A stretch of 64,000 bases of DNA from Candidatus Aphodovivens excrementavium (lineage in GTDB: Bacteria > Actinomycetota > Coriobacteriia > Coriobacteriales > Eggerthellaceae). The stretch lies in the NCBI GenBank assembly GCA_018715935.1, contig DVKR01000040.1, positions 1-64,000 on the forward strand. Reading direction: 5' to 3'. Positions 43,401-54,385 of this stretch are shown here, piece after piece (positions within the stretch are counted from its first letter, which is position 1; the number at the start of each line of letters is the position of its first letter). The translations under genes were made by a program, and so were the position numbers. A model generated the notes under the pieces. The model was not told the DNA's origin. It made no database searches and saw only the letters and a program-made list of their open reading frames with translations.

Positions 43401-46400
43401 TATCGACTCGTCAACAGCCGTAAGGGCTTCAAAATCGGCTTCGTCAGCATCGACCCAGCCAAGGAACTGGTGCCCATCCCACTCCACCGTGGGTAGTCCG
43501 CCCCAGCTGTTAAGGCATTGATTTGCAGGCAGGATCACCTGGCTGTTGCCCTTTGTGAAGACAGCTCCCTCTGCCTCATCGGCGCCATCGATGCCGTCGT
43601 TATCGTCGAACGTCACCTTGACAATGGTCGCCGTCGAAAGATCGCTGTCCTCGTGATTCTCGTCGCCGGCACCCCAGGCGTAGTAGGTGCCCTCCGCACT
43701 CACCTCAAAACGTTTGTTCTCCGCCTCCTGCGGATCGCTCCTATCGTCGCTCTCGCTCCAATAATAGATATCGGAGTTGCCGTTCTGGAGAATCACCTCT
43801 ATAGTGCCGGGGGCTTCGCCCTCGCTGTAGCGGATGTCGGGCGCTGTCGCCTTTGCCTTGGCAATGACCACACCGCTCTCGAATACCTGCTCGAAGGCGT
43901 TGTAGTCGCCGTCGGCCGCACGTGTCACACGTACGTCGTAGCTGCCGGCGTTCACCGGGACGTCAATTGACCAAGCAGCATCATCTGAAGAGTCTGCCGA
44001 CCGATACTCCACCGTGAATCCTTCGATGTCGTCACTCGGTAGCGTTGTGAAAGCGAAGGGTCTGCCGGTGCCGTCATACACATAAGCCGTATTGCCGGCA
44101 TCGGGATTCACCGAAACGTCCTGCAACGGCGACTCGCAAACGCCCTGGAACGTCACGGGCGTGGCAGCGGGATCCTCAAGCGCCCAACCTGCCGACACGG
44201 GAACCTCGGCAGAGGGATCGCCGTCCCTCCACACGAGCGTCACCGTCTTAGAAGCATCGCCCGACACCGTATGAGTACCCGCTTCGAGGCCAAGAGCCTT
44301 GTCGAATGCTGCCACGTACGGCGCTGCTTGGATCGTTACGTCAACCATCCAGACCTTCTCAGCCTTCGCCAAGCCGAAGAACTGCGCAGCGCTCTCGATC
44401 AAGCCCTCGGCGGGAACGTCCTCGGAATACACCTCGTCGATAGCGTACGCATCGTTCTGCCCCTCGCTGTTGGCGATCAGCGTATCGAAAGTCTGCGCGA
44501 CATGCTCAGAGGCCATCGCCTCGTTGGCATCGGACACCTGCACGTCGAGCAGCGCGTTCACGTCGTCAACCGTCACCTCGGGACGCATCTTGCACACGAC
44601 GTCGCGCTCCACAGTCACATCGGTGGGTTCGCCATCGACGTACAGCGTAGCAGTCACCTTCACGGCGCCCGCCGCAAGTTTGGTGAGCTCGCCCGTTTCT
44701 TCATCGATCGTCGCCACGGTGTTGTCATCCACCGAGTACTTGAACGAGACGCGGCTGTCGTAAACCGGGCTGGAGAAGCCCTTGCTGGCTTCATACGTTG
44801 CGGAAGCGGTGCCCTCGTCCAGCACCTCGAGGCCTTCGATCGTCGGGTTGACGGCAATCACCTCGACCTCCGCCGAGAGGCTGGGATTGGAATCTGACGT
44901 AGCCGTAATGTTCGCTCCGCCTGTCTGATGCACCGACACGATGCCCTGCCCCGCGTTCGCGGAAACCGTCGCGGTCTGCTCGTTGTCGGACGCCCAGCTG
45001 ATACCGTTGTCGAAGGCATTCGCCGGCGTAGTGTAACCGTTCAGGCGCAGCGTACGGGCTTCGCTCTGACGCATATCCACGACGCGCGTCGCGTCACCGT
45101 CGATGACCACACTCTCGACGGGGTTGTTCTGGATGGTGCGCGTCGGCCCGTAGACGATCACCTGGCCGCCGCCCGTGATACCCGACCCCGTCGGCGCGCT
45201 CTTGCCGTTGCCGTAGATCCAGTACTTGCCGAACACCGTGCTGGTGCCGCCGGGCAGCTCGCCCTGCATGTAGTCGCCGTCTTGTGAGTAGTGCCTGCTC
45301 GACATCTGCGCAGCAGGAAGCGATGCGATGTCCTCCACCGACGCAGCGCCCACCGCACCGTCCACCCGGTAGATGCCGTCAGAGGCGCCCCAGCCGTTCG
45401 ACGCGACATACCCAATGGAGACATCCTTGTAGTTCTGAGTAGAAACGCTGCCCACATACGGCGTCACACCGCCGATGTTCACGTTGCCGTTGTTGTCGGC
45501 GAGGATATGCACGTTGGAGCCGCTGCCCGTCTGGATGCTCACGCCGTTGTACGGCACGATGGTTCCGCCCGTGATATACGCATTCGCGCCGTCAAACTGG
45601 ATGGGATACGTGGTGTTGTCGGCCACGTTCTGATGCTCGAACGTGCCGCCGTTCACGTAAAGCGTACCCTGCGTCCACAGGCTGTTGATCGTGCCGCCGT
45701 TGACCGTCACCTCACTCGAGGCGTTCGCGACGTCCACGGCGAGATGGTGGTTGTTCTTCAGGCTGTAGGTGCCGTCGTTGATGGTGAGCTTCGTGCCCGT
45801 CACGCCGGTCGCGAACACCGCCGCCTCGGAACCCCAGTACATTCCCGAACTGCCGAGAATAGCCGTGCCGTTGTTGCCGGCGAACTTAACGGCAACGCCT
45901 TCGTTGTTACCACCCGTGCCGTACTCAGTGCGCAGCGAAACGCCGCCCGTGGTGATGAGCGTTGAGTTCGCCCCGATTTCGACAGGGTTGAGCGCGTCAT
46001 ATAATGACCCCTGCGCACGCGTGTCGTTAACGTACACCGAGTCCTTCAGCACGAGCGTCGCGCCGTTCTGAACATGGAAGCGGCAGGACTTCAGCTCTCC
46101 TGAGCCGCCGACCACCAGGTCGCGGTTCACGTAGATCTCACGGTTGCCGTCGTCGAACAGACCACCCTCGTCGAACTCAAAGGAGCCCTGCGTAATGATC
46201 GTGCCCACCGACGAGTCGTTCACCGCGGCGGTGAAGTCATCGGCGTTCCCTACCGTCACCGTGCGCTTCTCCGCCGTGCCCTTCAGCACGTTGAGCATCT
46301 TCTCAGCAGCCTCCAGGCGATCGAGGTTGGATACCTGCGCCTGATCCTCGGCGGAAAGCGCGTCGTAGGCGTCGCGCGCCGCCGTGATGGCCGCCTCGTC

Positions 46401-49400
46401 GTCCACCGTGACGTCCTCCGCGTCGGGCAGCGAGGCGATCATGTCCTCAACCTGCTTCCAGGCGGGTACGTCCTCCTCGGCCTTCGAGATCGCGAAGCTG
46501 TCGATGAGCGTCGAGCTGCCGCCGTCAACGCGATACGCCTGGTAGTACAGGTGGTCACCGTCGATAGTGATGCCCGAATACACCGGCACCGACAGGTCAA
46601 GCGCAACCTTGCTGGGGATGTCGGCGGAAGGCGTCTGCACGTAGTTCTTCACGCCTGCCGTACCAGCGATGACGAACGCCGTGCCGTTGGGGTTGAGAGC
46701 CGTCTCGTAGTTGGCGCCCTCGTAAGTCTGCGTCTCCAACGTCACGTCCTGCTCGGCACCGCGAGAAAGGAACGGCGTACGGTTATATACGTGGTCATGC
46801 CCCGAAAGCACGAGGTCAACGTCGCATGCCGCAGCCAAGGCGTCTATCTGCGAACGGATTGTCGCCACATCGCTGTCGGCCTGATGCGGGCCGTTGGAAT
46901 ACGGCGACTTATGCATGAGCACAATTTTCCACTGCGTGTCTGCACCCGCCAGCACGTCATACGCCCAGTCGTACTGCGCCTGCGACAACGACTCGTCGGT
47001 GGCAAGGTCGTTCGTGTTGAGCACCACGAACGTAGCATTTTTGTACACGTAAGAGTAGTACACGCCCGTTGAGAGGTCCTGTCCTTCCGGCACGTTTGCC
47101 AAGTTGAAATGCGACACGATGGGGTTCTCATCGGTAATGCCCTCTACATCGCTTTTCGCTTCGTGATTACCCGCAGCGGGCGTCATCGACATGCCCTGCG
47201 CCACTCCGTCTTCGTCGTCGAGCGCCCAAGTCCAGTAATCCTCGTTGGCCCCATCGTCCACGAAGTCGCCCCCGTGCACCGTGAACGATGCCTCAGGGAA
47301 GGCTGCATCTGCCTGCGCCAATGTGTTCTTATACACGTCGTAGTCGGACTCAACCATGCCCTGTGAGTCGTTCACATTGACGAAGGTGAAGGCGTCGTCG
47401 GCATCCGCTGCGTCACCCGTAGCGAACTGATAGGCGCTGCTCCACCATCCGTTGTCCTTGTTGCCCACGCGATAGTAATATGTGGTGCCGTCGTCCAGCC
47501 CACTCACGGAAACGGAGTGCTTCTCCGCCTGCTGGGTGCCATAGGTAGTAACCAAGCCTAAGTTCAGCTGGGTCTTTGGTTTAGTCACCTGCTCAGAAGA
47601 CGCCTGCACCTCGGCTACGATGTTTTGGAACTGGTCGTCGGTCGCTACCTGCACGGCGCCGCTCGTCACATTCGTCCCCGTATACCAGCGGAAGTTGCGA
47701 TCGGTAACGGGGTTGGTGCCCAATGTCATAGTCACCTGAGTCGGTAAAAGCCCGTTGTCAACCGACGGCTCGGGCGCAGTTGTAGTTCCATCGAACTCGA
47801 CAGTAACTCCCTCGCCGTCGATCACGTCATCAGTAAAGTTGGAATCATAGAGCATCGAGCCAGCGATTTCGGAGATGAGCGAGCCCATGCCGGTGAGGAA
47901 GCTCGGGCTCATGTACTCGTTGATCAACCCTTCTATCATGCTGCGGATGGCAACAGAGTCGAATCCGAACAGTTCCAACGTGCTTTTCAGGTTGCCGTTG
48001 TCGGTCTGGCTGTCGATGGCCGTCTTCCATAAGCCAGAAAACGCGATGCCGGTGTCGATGGAGTTGTCAGCGAGCAACGTGTCGATTATGAGCATGACGT
48101 CATCAATGAGCGTGGCAATGAGCGTTTGAACCACATTCCCCGACTCGATGTAGGCAAGGGCGTCTTCCACCCACGCCGGCGGATTCTCGTGGCCGGCATA
48201 ATGGCCGGTCAGCACAACAAAAACCAAATCGTATATGGTATGCTGCTCGGAATCTAGCGAAGTGATGCCCATGTTCGACACTTGGGTCACAATCTCATCG
48301 ACCTTCCCGAGCAGCCATTCGGGGTCGTCGATATATTTCGTCTCGACCGTGTTCAGCACATCGTCCACCAGGCGCAAAATCTGCGCGTCGGTGATGGTCG
48401 TGTTTCCGATGATGCCGGCAGTGCCAGAAGGCGAAAGCTGGATGCCGCCGTTACGGTACTCGACATGCACGCGTCCGATTCCGGTGCCTAACTCTATCTC
48501 CATACCTCCCGCAAGTGCGTCGCGCACGGCTGAAAGAACCATTGTGTCTATGTCCACATCGGGCAGGTTTTCTGCCAGCCAGGGACGCAGACCCGCTTCG
48601 CCAATCTCCTGAAGCATGGGACGCAACATGCCATTCGCCATGTTGTTGAAGAGAGTTTCGGGATAGAGCTTCTGCTGCGTGTAGCTCTTAAGATCGTCGA
48701 TCTGAGTAACCGCCCCCGTATGGTCTTTGAAACTGATGGCCTTCACGCTCTCGCTGGACACGCTGAACGTCTCGTGCGTGCGTTGCGTGCCGTCGTCAAG
48801 CGCTGCGCCCTTCGTTAAGGTGACAGTACGCACCGGGCTCATCCACGAGGAGAGCGAGCCCGTCTCCAGGTCGGTAATGGTGTTGCCCGCGTTCGACGTG
48901 AACTGCGCCATGTCGTTGGCATGCATGTGGCCGGTGAAGATGTAGCGCATGCCTGCATCAGCGAATTGGGACGCCACGTCGCGCCAATTCTCGACGACGT
49001 ACTCGGAGAGGATGTTCTCCTCGCCGGTGAAGTGAGGAACGAGGCCGTGGTGCATCAGACCAATGACGGTGTCGCCCTCGGCCTCTGCGTTCTTCGTCTG
49101 CTCGACCACCCAGGGCATGAGATCCTCATCCACACGACCTGCGGTCACATGCTCGTTCGTGTCGTAGCCGGTGTGGGCGTCGGGGCTATACATTCCGGAG
49201 TCGATTGCCACAATGGTGTACTTGCCCAGATCGACGGAATACGAAAGGCCGCCCGCCTGCTCGCCGGATGCTGCGTTGGGGTTGGTGAAGTACTGCGCAT
49301 CCCAGTTTCCGTCATAGCCGAAGTTCCGATAGATCTCCTTGAACTCGTCGGGAGTCGTGGTTTCGGCGCTTTCCTTCTTGCCATTCGCGAAAGTGCACGA

Positions 49401-49895
49401 ATCCTGATAGTTGTAGATGTCGTGGTTGCCGTTGATGACGAAGACTTCGGTGTCGGTTTCGTCCTCGATCTTTTGGAACCTCTCGGCCAGCTGCTCGTGG
49501 CCGAGCTTCTCGCCGTCCTTCGTGAGGTCGCCGGAGACCAGCAGCACGTCGGGCTGATCCTGCCTCACCATGTCGAGCGCCGCGTCCAGGATCGAGCCCG
49601 ACTCCTCGAGCATCTTTGGGTCACCACCCACATAGGTGCGATAGTCCTCGCAATCGCTCACATAGTTGAGCGGGTAGTAGTGCGTATCCGACAGAACGGC
49701 AATTCTTACGTCTTCGGCATCGGCGCTAAGCGTCTGCCCGGCGGCATCCGATCCATCTCCCTGCTGCGTTTCCTCATCCGCATACGCGCTCTGGAAGGAA
49801 AGCCCGCCAACGGGCAGCGACAACGCCAGCGTCAAGATGGCAGCCAGCGCCGCGCGAAACCCTCGCATCAGCCCGCCTTCTTCCTGCTCTTTCAT
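40425..49895 (-). CDS. Giant surface protein with two metallophosphoesterase domains
   Basis: A 3156-aa exported protein, about 15% of the window. A signal peptide (residues 10-40) leads to calcineurin-like phosphoesterase 1 with its full ligand set (SDTHYY near 70, SGDLT near 121, NGNHD near 155, MHHGLVPH near 282, TGHMHAND near 320). After a helical linker comes a second unit: FN3-like domain (about 720-830), then purple-acid-phosphatase-type esterase (GGDFVDD near 875, AGNHE near 908, LMHKSPY near 994, SGHDHVYNRTP near 1032). Then a helical segment (1140-1205), beta-helix-like strands (1210-1480), Big-like domains (1600-1770), three InlB repeats (2630-2870), an MBG-like domain, an Asn/Pro/Gly spacer and an ALADTGD tail helix. 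Likely a wall-bound phosphatase or nucleotidase; substrate unknown. Confidence 0.85.
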   Translation of the reverse strand: MKEQEEGGLMRGFRAALAAILTLALSLPVGGLSFQSAYADEETQQGDGSDAAGQTLSADAEDVRIAVLSDTHYYPLNYVSDCEDYRTYVGGDPKMLEESGSILDAALDMVRQDQPDVLLVSGDLTKDGEKLGHEQLAERFQKIEDETDTEVFVINGNHDIYNYQDSCTFANGKKESAETTTPDEFKEIYRNFGYDGNWDAQYFTNPNAASGEQAGGLSYSVDLGKYTIVAIDSGMYSPDAHTGYDTNEHVTAGRVDEDLMPWVVEQTKNAEAEGDTVIGLMHHGLVPHFTGEENILSEYVVENWRDVASQFADAGMRYIFTGHMHANDMAQFTSNAGNTITDLETGSLSSWMSPVRTVTLTKGAALDDGTQRTHETFSVSSESVKAISFKDHTGAVTQIDDLKSYTQQKLYPETLFNNMANGMLRPMLQEIGEAGLRPWLAENLPDVDIDTMVLSAVRDALAGGMEIELGTGIGRVHVEYRNGGIQLSPSGTAGIIGNTTITDAQILRLVDDVLNTVETKYIDDPEWLLGKVDEIVTQVSNMGITSLDSEQHTIYDLVFVVLTGHYAGHENPPAWVEDALAYIESGNVVQTLIATLIDDVMLIIDTLLADNSIDTGIAFSGLWKTAIDSQTDNGNLKSTLELFGFDSVAIRSMIEGLINEYMSPSFLTGMGSLISEIAGSMLYDSNFTDDVIDGEGVTVEFDGTTTAPEPSVDNGLLPTQVTMTLGTNPVTDRNFRWYTGTNVTSGAVQVATDDQFQNIVAEVQASSEQVTKPKTQLNLGLVTTYGTQQAEKHSVSVSGLDDGTTYYYRVGNKDNGWWSSAYQFATGDAADADDAFTFVNVNDSQGMVESDYDVYKNTLAQADAAFPEASFTVHGGDFVDDGANEDYWTWALDDEDGVAQGMSMTPAAGNHEAKSDVEGITDENPIVSHFNLANVPEGQDLSTGVYYSYVYKNATFVVLNTNDLATDESLSQAQYDWAYDVLAGADTQWKIVLMHKSPYSNGPHQADSDVATIRSQIDALAAACDVDLVLSGHDHVYNRTPFLSRGAEQDVTLETQTYEGANYETALNPNGTAFVIAGTAGVKNYVQTPSADIPSKVALDLSVPVYSGITIDGDHLYYQAYRVDGGSSTLIDSFAISKAEEDVPAWKQVEDMIASLPDAEDVTVDDEAAITAARDAYDALSAEDQAQVSNLDRLEAAEKMLNVLKGTAEKRTVTVGNADDFTAAVNDSSVGTIITQGSFEFDEGGLFDDGNREIYVNRDLVVGGSGELKSCRFHVQNGATLVLKDSVYVNDTRAQGSLYDALNPVEIGANSTLITTGGVSLRTEYGTGGNNEGVAVKFAGNNGTAILGSSGMYWGSEAAVFATGVTGTKLTINDGTYSLKNNHHLAVDVANASSEVTVNGGTINSLWTQGTLYVNGGTFEHQNVADNTTYPIQFDGANAYITGGTIVPYNGVSIQTGSGSNVHILADNNGNVNIGGVTPYVGSVSTQNYKDVSIGYVASNGWGASDGIYRVDGAVGAASVEDIASLPAAQMSSRHYSQDGDYMQGELPGGTSTVFGKYWIYGNGKSAPTGSGITGGGQVIVYGPTRTIQNNPVESVVIDGDATRVVDMRQSEARTLRLNGYTTPANAFDNGISWASDNEQTATVSANAGQGIVSVHQTGGANITATSDSNPSLSAEVEVIAVNPTIEGLEVLDEGTASATYEASKGFSSPVYDSRVSFKYSVDDNTVATIDEETGELTKLAAGAVKVTATLYVDGEPTDVTVERDVVCKMRPEVTVDDVNALLDVQVSDANEAMASEHVAQTFDTLIANSEGQNDAYAIDEVYSEDVPAEGLIESAAQFFGLAKAEKVWMVDVTIQAAPYVAAFDKALGLEAGTHTVSGDASKTVTLVWRDGDPSAEVPVSAGWALEDPAATPVTFQGVCESPLQDVSVNPDAGNTAYVYDGTGRPFAFTTLPSDDIEGFTVEYRSADSSDDAAWSIDVPVNAGSYDVRVTRAADGDYNAFEQVFESGVVIAKAKATAPDIRYSEGEAPGTIEVILQNGNSDIYYWSESDDRSDPQEAENKRFEVSAEGTYYAWGAGDENHEDSDLSTATIVKVTFDDNDGIDGADEAEGAVFTKGNSQVILPANQCLNSWGGLPTVEWDGHQFLGWVDADEADFEALTAVDESIVVSARWSVDAGDVDPAAPTSEYVAEQLGDAVSVELAGVNEINGSEGSNAHPDVTFGGADGEPLIADSFTVEQPVKGTDGTWTVEVAMDAQNYLDAYAEMGDPAYGTHYFAKSDEDGRETFTLTYDSEAKSWKLAEGQQTAFTYEITCLTLRPAAVEKYVGGTSSTGDHFADQYVIDGQGNAYTIAELNELLDEGTTAQVRYYNENGEAIEDDTQPGRYTARVDLTVEGAQTRTAGDESDAEGSVDVTVNEHRYTFALEPSQLVIRSVSDAEAAESGELNVPLVDASSPAAIEGALETEGGVAAALPEDTTIYFNGNVDVPLADASGVTLFSDELLPGQREQELIDHANSELGAGTVGSNYDFQYLDLVDQKQSNAWVSSSEGTTVFWKIPEGADAESIKVYHFAGLHRDYSASDQEVSDLIAKSEVESVTLDTSAVADGYVSFHVPSSGFSPYVMTWEGGSTPPTQQYTVTFDANGGALDGGHPGTETVTAGGTLASLPTASRVGYGFAGWMTAEGTPFTTDTPVSADITVTAAWTPKTYAVTLNAQGGVFDDGMGTTTVTATYDAALPALPVPTRDGYTFKGWFTSAQGGEQVTAGTTYQTAGASTYYAQWELAADDTVELTLNAGEGVFEGGSHTTTVEVPTGGTLSEGDVPTLALDGYELAGWYLDEDLAQPVVFAEDADPAAGIAATAFDSAVTLYAKWLADISSDADISFAGIAVAYTGAAVPAVPAYGQSFPASEQAKVQVLYRSGSNPWSSGAPVSVGSYDVKFVYEGSSDYAPFEKEYPAGIVISKAMLSQTGLAADPAEVAAGTKLADVALVGATVVMADGTPVTGTWSWVDTAGVVNEAGVYRAVFAPTDTANYEPLYVDVQINVKTADPDNPGTDPDNPNDPGADPGNPGDGTGSGDGSGNGDAGQGGNGSGSGNAGQGANQPTGSSGKGGGSNLKALADTGDAASGVLMGAGAVLLVALAACLTALVLMRRAKRGGNRR

Positions 49896-50091
49896 TCCCC
49901 ACCTCTTCTTACTCGTCTTTCCTCGTCATGGCGCTGTCTGTGGGATGCCTCAAGCCGACTCGGGAGGCGTTGCCTCCGTTTGTTTCGACTTGTTGGCCTC
50001 CATCCCCGAACCCTTCTTGAAGCGCGCGGGACACAGCGCCTTTCGGGTGCAGTACTGCCCGATAAAGATGCGTCGGAAACGATAGCTTTCC

Positions 50092-50120
50092 TATGTAAAA
50101 GGTGGGAAAAGAGTTGTTAA
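50092..50120 (-). promoter_or_regulatory. Promoter of the giant surface-protein gene
   Basis: Minus-strand TTAACA (50115-50120) and TACATA (50092-50097) with 17-bp spacing; leader about 190 nt. A GTGTAAAGAAACACA imperfect palindrome lies just upstream at about 50139. Confidence 0.5.
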
Positions 50121-50203
50121 GAATAAGGTAAGCGCTGTGTAAAGAAACACATCGTACCAGATGAAAGCCTGTTTTTCGAAATGTAAAATCTTCCGGAAAC
50201 GAA

Positions 50204-50261
50204 CGGAGCCCCGACGTAACCGTCGGGGCTCCGAAAGGGCGCTCGCCGAAATGGCGAGCGC
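50204..50261 (-). terminator. groEL terminator and second hairpin
   Basis: CGGAGCCCCGACG/CGTCGGGGCTCCG (50204-50233, four-base loop) is followed on the minus strand by TTCGTTT. A second perfect stem, GCGCTCGCC/GGCGAGCGC (50239-50261), stands between it and the groEL stop. Confidence 0.82.
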
Positions 50262-50285
50262 GTCTCTGGCGAACCAGATTGCGGC

Positions 50286-51929
<1,644 letters not shown>

Positions 51930-52056
51930 CTATCCTTTCAGATAACAAACCTGGTTTACTGCGCGTGCTCGGCACGCCTTGATGCGCACCCTGCACACGC
52001 TGCGAGCTTTCGGCGCAACGCTCACTGCTTGAGAGCGCTGCCCCTTTGCAACGTTG

Positions 52057-52344
52057 CTATTCGCAGATTGCGTAAATGTCGTCGGCGCGCAGGATCAGCA
52101 CGTCTTCGCCGCCGTAGTGCACTTCGGTTCCGCCGTACTTGCCATAGATAACCTTATCGCCAACCTTCACCGGAACCGGCACCAGGTTGCCGTTTTTGTC
52201 CAGTTTGCCCTCGCCAACGGCAATAACCTCGCCGGTTTGGGGCTTCTCCTTGGCCTCGCTTGCCAGATACAGGCCAGACGCGGTGGTCTGCTCGGCCTCG
52301 TCGGCTTTCACGATCACGCGATCACCCAGCGGTTTCAAGCTCAT
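52057..52344 (-). CDS. groES: Co-chaperonin GroES
   Basis: A 95-aa cap of the GroEL chamber: [20 protein letters not shown], the mobile loop near 17-33 ([20 protein letters not shown]), and [20 protein letters not shown]. The start at 52344 has GGAAGGAAGG upstream; the open frame runs 28 residues further without homology. Confidence 0.96.
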   Translation of the reverse strand: MSLKPLGDRVIVKADEAEQTTASGLYLASEAKEKPQTGEVIAVGEGKLDKNGNLVPVPVKVGDKVIYGKYGGTEVHYGGEDVLILRADDIYAICE

Positions 52345-52445
52345 AACGAATGCCTTCCTTCCAAGAGTAGTGGGTTTATGCGGCATGTTGCGACAGCAGC
52401 CGCAAGTGCAGTGGGCGAGAAACAGCACCTACAGCTTTGCGACTG

Positions 52446-52472
52446 CTAGCACTCACACATGCCGAGTGCTAA
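52446..52472. promoter_or_regulatory. CIRCE operator (HrcA site)
   Basis: CTAGCACTC, nine bases, GAGTGCTAA: the 9-9-9 CIRCE element with one mismatch from the TTAGCACTC consensus. HrcA repressor binds it and releases it on heat shock. It lies just downstream of the groES -10 box. hrcA itself is not in the window. Confidence 0.93.
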
Positions 52473-52482
52473 ACAATGTGTA

Positions 52483-52510
52483 ACTATAGCAGCGCTGGAG
52501 CCAATTGCAA
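52483..52510 (-). promoter_or_regulatory. groESL promoter
   Basis: Minus-strand TTGCAA (52505-52510), 16-bp spacer, TATAGT (52483-52488). Transcription would start near the CIRCE element. Confidence 0.75.
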
Positions 52511-52623
52511 GTTGAATTGAGAAAATGTGAGTGAACGAGACTTAGATTTTGCCAAATCGTCAAAATGTCGTCACATTTGAGGAGAAAGAGCGCAGAGCGC
52601 TAGGCGCTGCGCCCAGATGCTGG

Positions 52624-52765
52624 GCGCCGGGCGTCGGGCGCCGCAAGCCGCACGCCGGGCGCACCCCGCACACCGGGCGTCGGGCACTTCGCGTTGCACA
52701 CCGGACGTCGGGCGCCGCACGCCGCACGCCGGACGCACGCCGCATACCGAACGCACTTCGCAAGC
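52624..52765. repeat. GC-rich degenerate tandem repeats
   Basis: Units beginning CACCGGGCGTCGGGC or CACCGGACGTCGGGC at 52671 and 52699, with related ones at about 52624 and 52745, interspersed with GCACGCCGGGCGCA-type submotifs. The region lies between the groES promoter and the stop of the MFS gene at 52805. No gene is seen here; the many open frames on both strands are a product of GC bias. Confidence 0.65.
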
Positions 52766-52804
52766 GTCCCGCCCACCTCAACATTCCTCATTTTTTCGAC
52801 ATCC

Positions 52805-54061
52805 CTAACGCGTGGCGGCTGCTGCCTTCCGTTTTTCATCCGCCTTCATCATGCGGAAGAACAAGGCGATAATGACAAACTCGAGAACCGCAAGCACCGC
52901 CAGCACCGTGAACGCCGTTTGCCTGCCGCTTGTGCCTACAACCGCAAGCAATGCCATATTGATAAGCGACGCGTAGACGGTGGCGAAATTGCAGATGGAA
53001 AGATTGAGCGGGTAATTCTTCAGACCGAAACGCTGACGCGAATAGGCGGAGTTCACCACCGGCACGCCGCCGTAGCAGAACCCGCAGCACAGTGCGCCCA
53101 CGATATAGAGCGCCTGTATTCCGGTAAAGAACGCTCCCAGCACGCACGCTGTGGCAACCAGCGCCGCCACAGCGTCAAGCACCATGGTGGTTGCCACGTT
53201 GGTGCGGTCGAACACGATGCCCACGATCACGCGCGACAGACCGTTGCACGTAGACACAAGGCCAACCAGCAGCGTTGCGAACCCGGCGTCAATGCCCACA
53301 AGCTGGGCGTCAGACGCGCAATTACCAATGGTGGCAAGGCCAATAGCGCCGATGATAGACGCCCACAGCCAGTACAGATAAAACGACGGCGTTTTGAGCG
53401 GAGAGTCGGACGGCTGCTCGGGCTGCACGACTTTCGTTGGATCGTTGACGGCATCGGGAACGGTAAACACTCCAGAATCAGGACGCTTGAGCACCAGCGC
53501 CAAAATCACGCTCACCACCGCAGTCGCTATACCCAAAGCGCAAAACGTAGGGGTGAGCCCCGCCAGCCCAATAATGTTTACCGACAGCGTTCCCAGCACC
53601 AGCGATCCAAGCCCGAACCCCATCAGCATCACACCCGACGAAAAGCCGACCCTGTCGGGGAACCATGCGTTGGTTGTGGCAATCACCACGTTGTAGCCTA
53701 CGCCGACTCCAAAGCCGCCCATCATCCCGTAGCAGCCGTAGACCACGCCGATAGACGCATGGCCGAACAGACCCGTGCAGATGAAGCCCAACGCGAACAA
53801 GCCCGCAGACACAATGGTGGTTAGCTTCACGCCCAGCATCTTCTCTATTTGAGATTCGGCAACCGCGCCTACGCAAAACGAGATCATCATGATATTGAAC
53901 GTCTGCGCAATCGCCGCGCTCTCGTAACCAAACGCCGCGCACATGGGAGCCGCAAACATCGAAAACGCGTAGATAAGCCCGAGAAACAACAGCGTGATAG
54001 TTGAAAGGACCAGGTATCCCGCTCGACGGCGTTTGACTTCGGGGGCAATTGCAATGCTCAT
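52805..54061 (-). CDS. MFS transporter, OFA-like
   Basis: A 418-aa facilitator with twelve membrane segments. It has GLIYAFSMFAAPM in helix 1, a GVGVGYNVVIATTNAWFPDR segment near 107-126 like that of oxalate:formate antiporter family members, and the half-way loop with RPDSGVF near 195. Substrate unknown; a monocarboxylate or dicarboxylate is the family guess. The start at 54061 has AAGGAG seven bases upstream; the longer frame (to 54121) crosses the operator region. It is followed by a GC-rich repeat region, and preceded by an ATTGTG/CACAAT palindrome. Confidence 0.86.
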   Translation of the reverse strand: MSIAIAPEVKRRRAGYLVLSTITLLFLGLIYAFSMFAAPMCAAFGYESAAIAQTFNIMMISFCVGAVAESQIEKMLGVKLTTIVSAGLFALGFICTGLFGHASIGVVYGCYGMMGGFGVGVGYNVVIATTNAWFPDRVGFSSGVMLMGFGLGSLVLGTLSVNIIGLAGLTPTFCALGIATAVVSVILALVLKRPDSGVFTVPDAVNDPTKVVQPEQPSDSPLKTPSFYLYWLWASIIGAIGLATIGNCASDAQLVGIDAGFATLLVGLVSTCNGLSRVIVGIVFDRTNVATTMVLDAVAALVATACVLGAFFTGIQALYIVGALCCGFCYGGVPVVNSAYSRQRFGLKNYPLNLSICNFATVYASLINMALLAVVGTSGRQTAFTVLAVLAVLEFVIIALFFRMMKADEKRKAAAATR

Positions 54062-54075
54062 GGCGCTCCTTTTCA

Positions 54076-54094
54076 ATTGTGCATAAGACACAAT
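54076..54094. promoter_or_regulatory. Palindromic operator candidate before MFS gene
   Basis: ATTGTG and CACAAT arms separated by seven bases lie between the start at 54061 and a minus-strand TATAGT at about 54098-54103. The position suits repression of the MFS gene by an unknown regulator. Confidence 0.4.
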
Positions 54095-54103
54095 CACTAT
54101 ATC

Positions 54104-54385
54104 GGCGCAGATGAGAAACAAAGAAGCCCTGCATTTCCGGCGGCGGACAAAAGAAAATTGTCCGCAGGAACAAGAAGCCGGCGGCTTGTTTCGAAAAGAG
54201 GCAGCCGGCTAGGTGGAAGAACCTGCGTTCGAGCGCGAACTGCCCTCATGAAGTACAAACGACGGAAAGGCTTAGCTGCCTTCTCTCTTCATCAGGGGCA
54301 AGAGCCAAAAGAAAAGGCCGCCTGCCCACTTCGCGAGGGGACGAGATCACGAAGAGGGTGAAGTCCGGAAGGAGAAGCCGCCTTC
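54104..54385. other. Gene-free gap with imperfect hairpins
   Basis: Between the MFS promoter and the response-regulator stop, I see only short imperfect inverted repeats (GGACAAAAGAAAATTGTCC at about 54145, AGCCGGC/GCCGGCT around 54177-54210, and GAGAAG/CTTCTC at 54372-54387, which could help end the response-regulator transcript). No gene or RNA family is recognised. Confidence 0.4.

Noticed and set aside
41493-50120. Plus-strand ORFs opposite the giant gene
   Set aside because: They follow the codon periodicity of the minus-strand gene and show no motifs.
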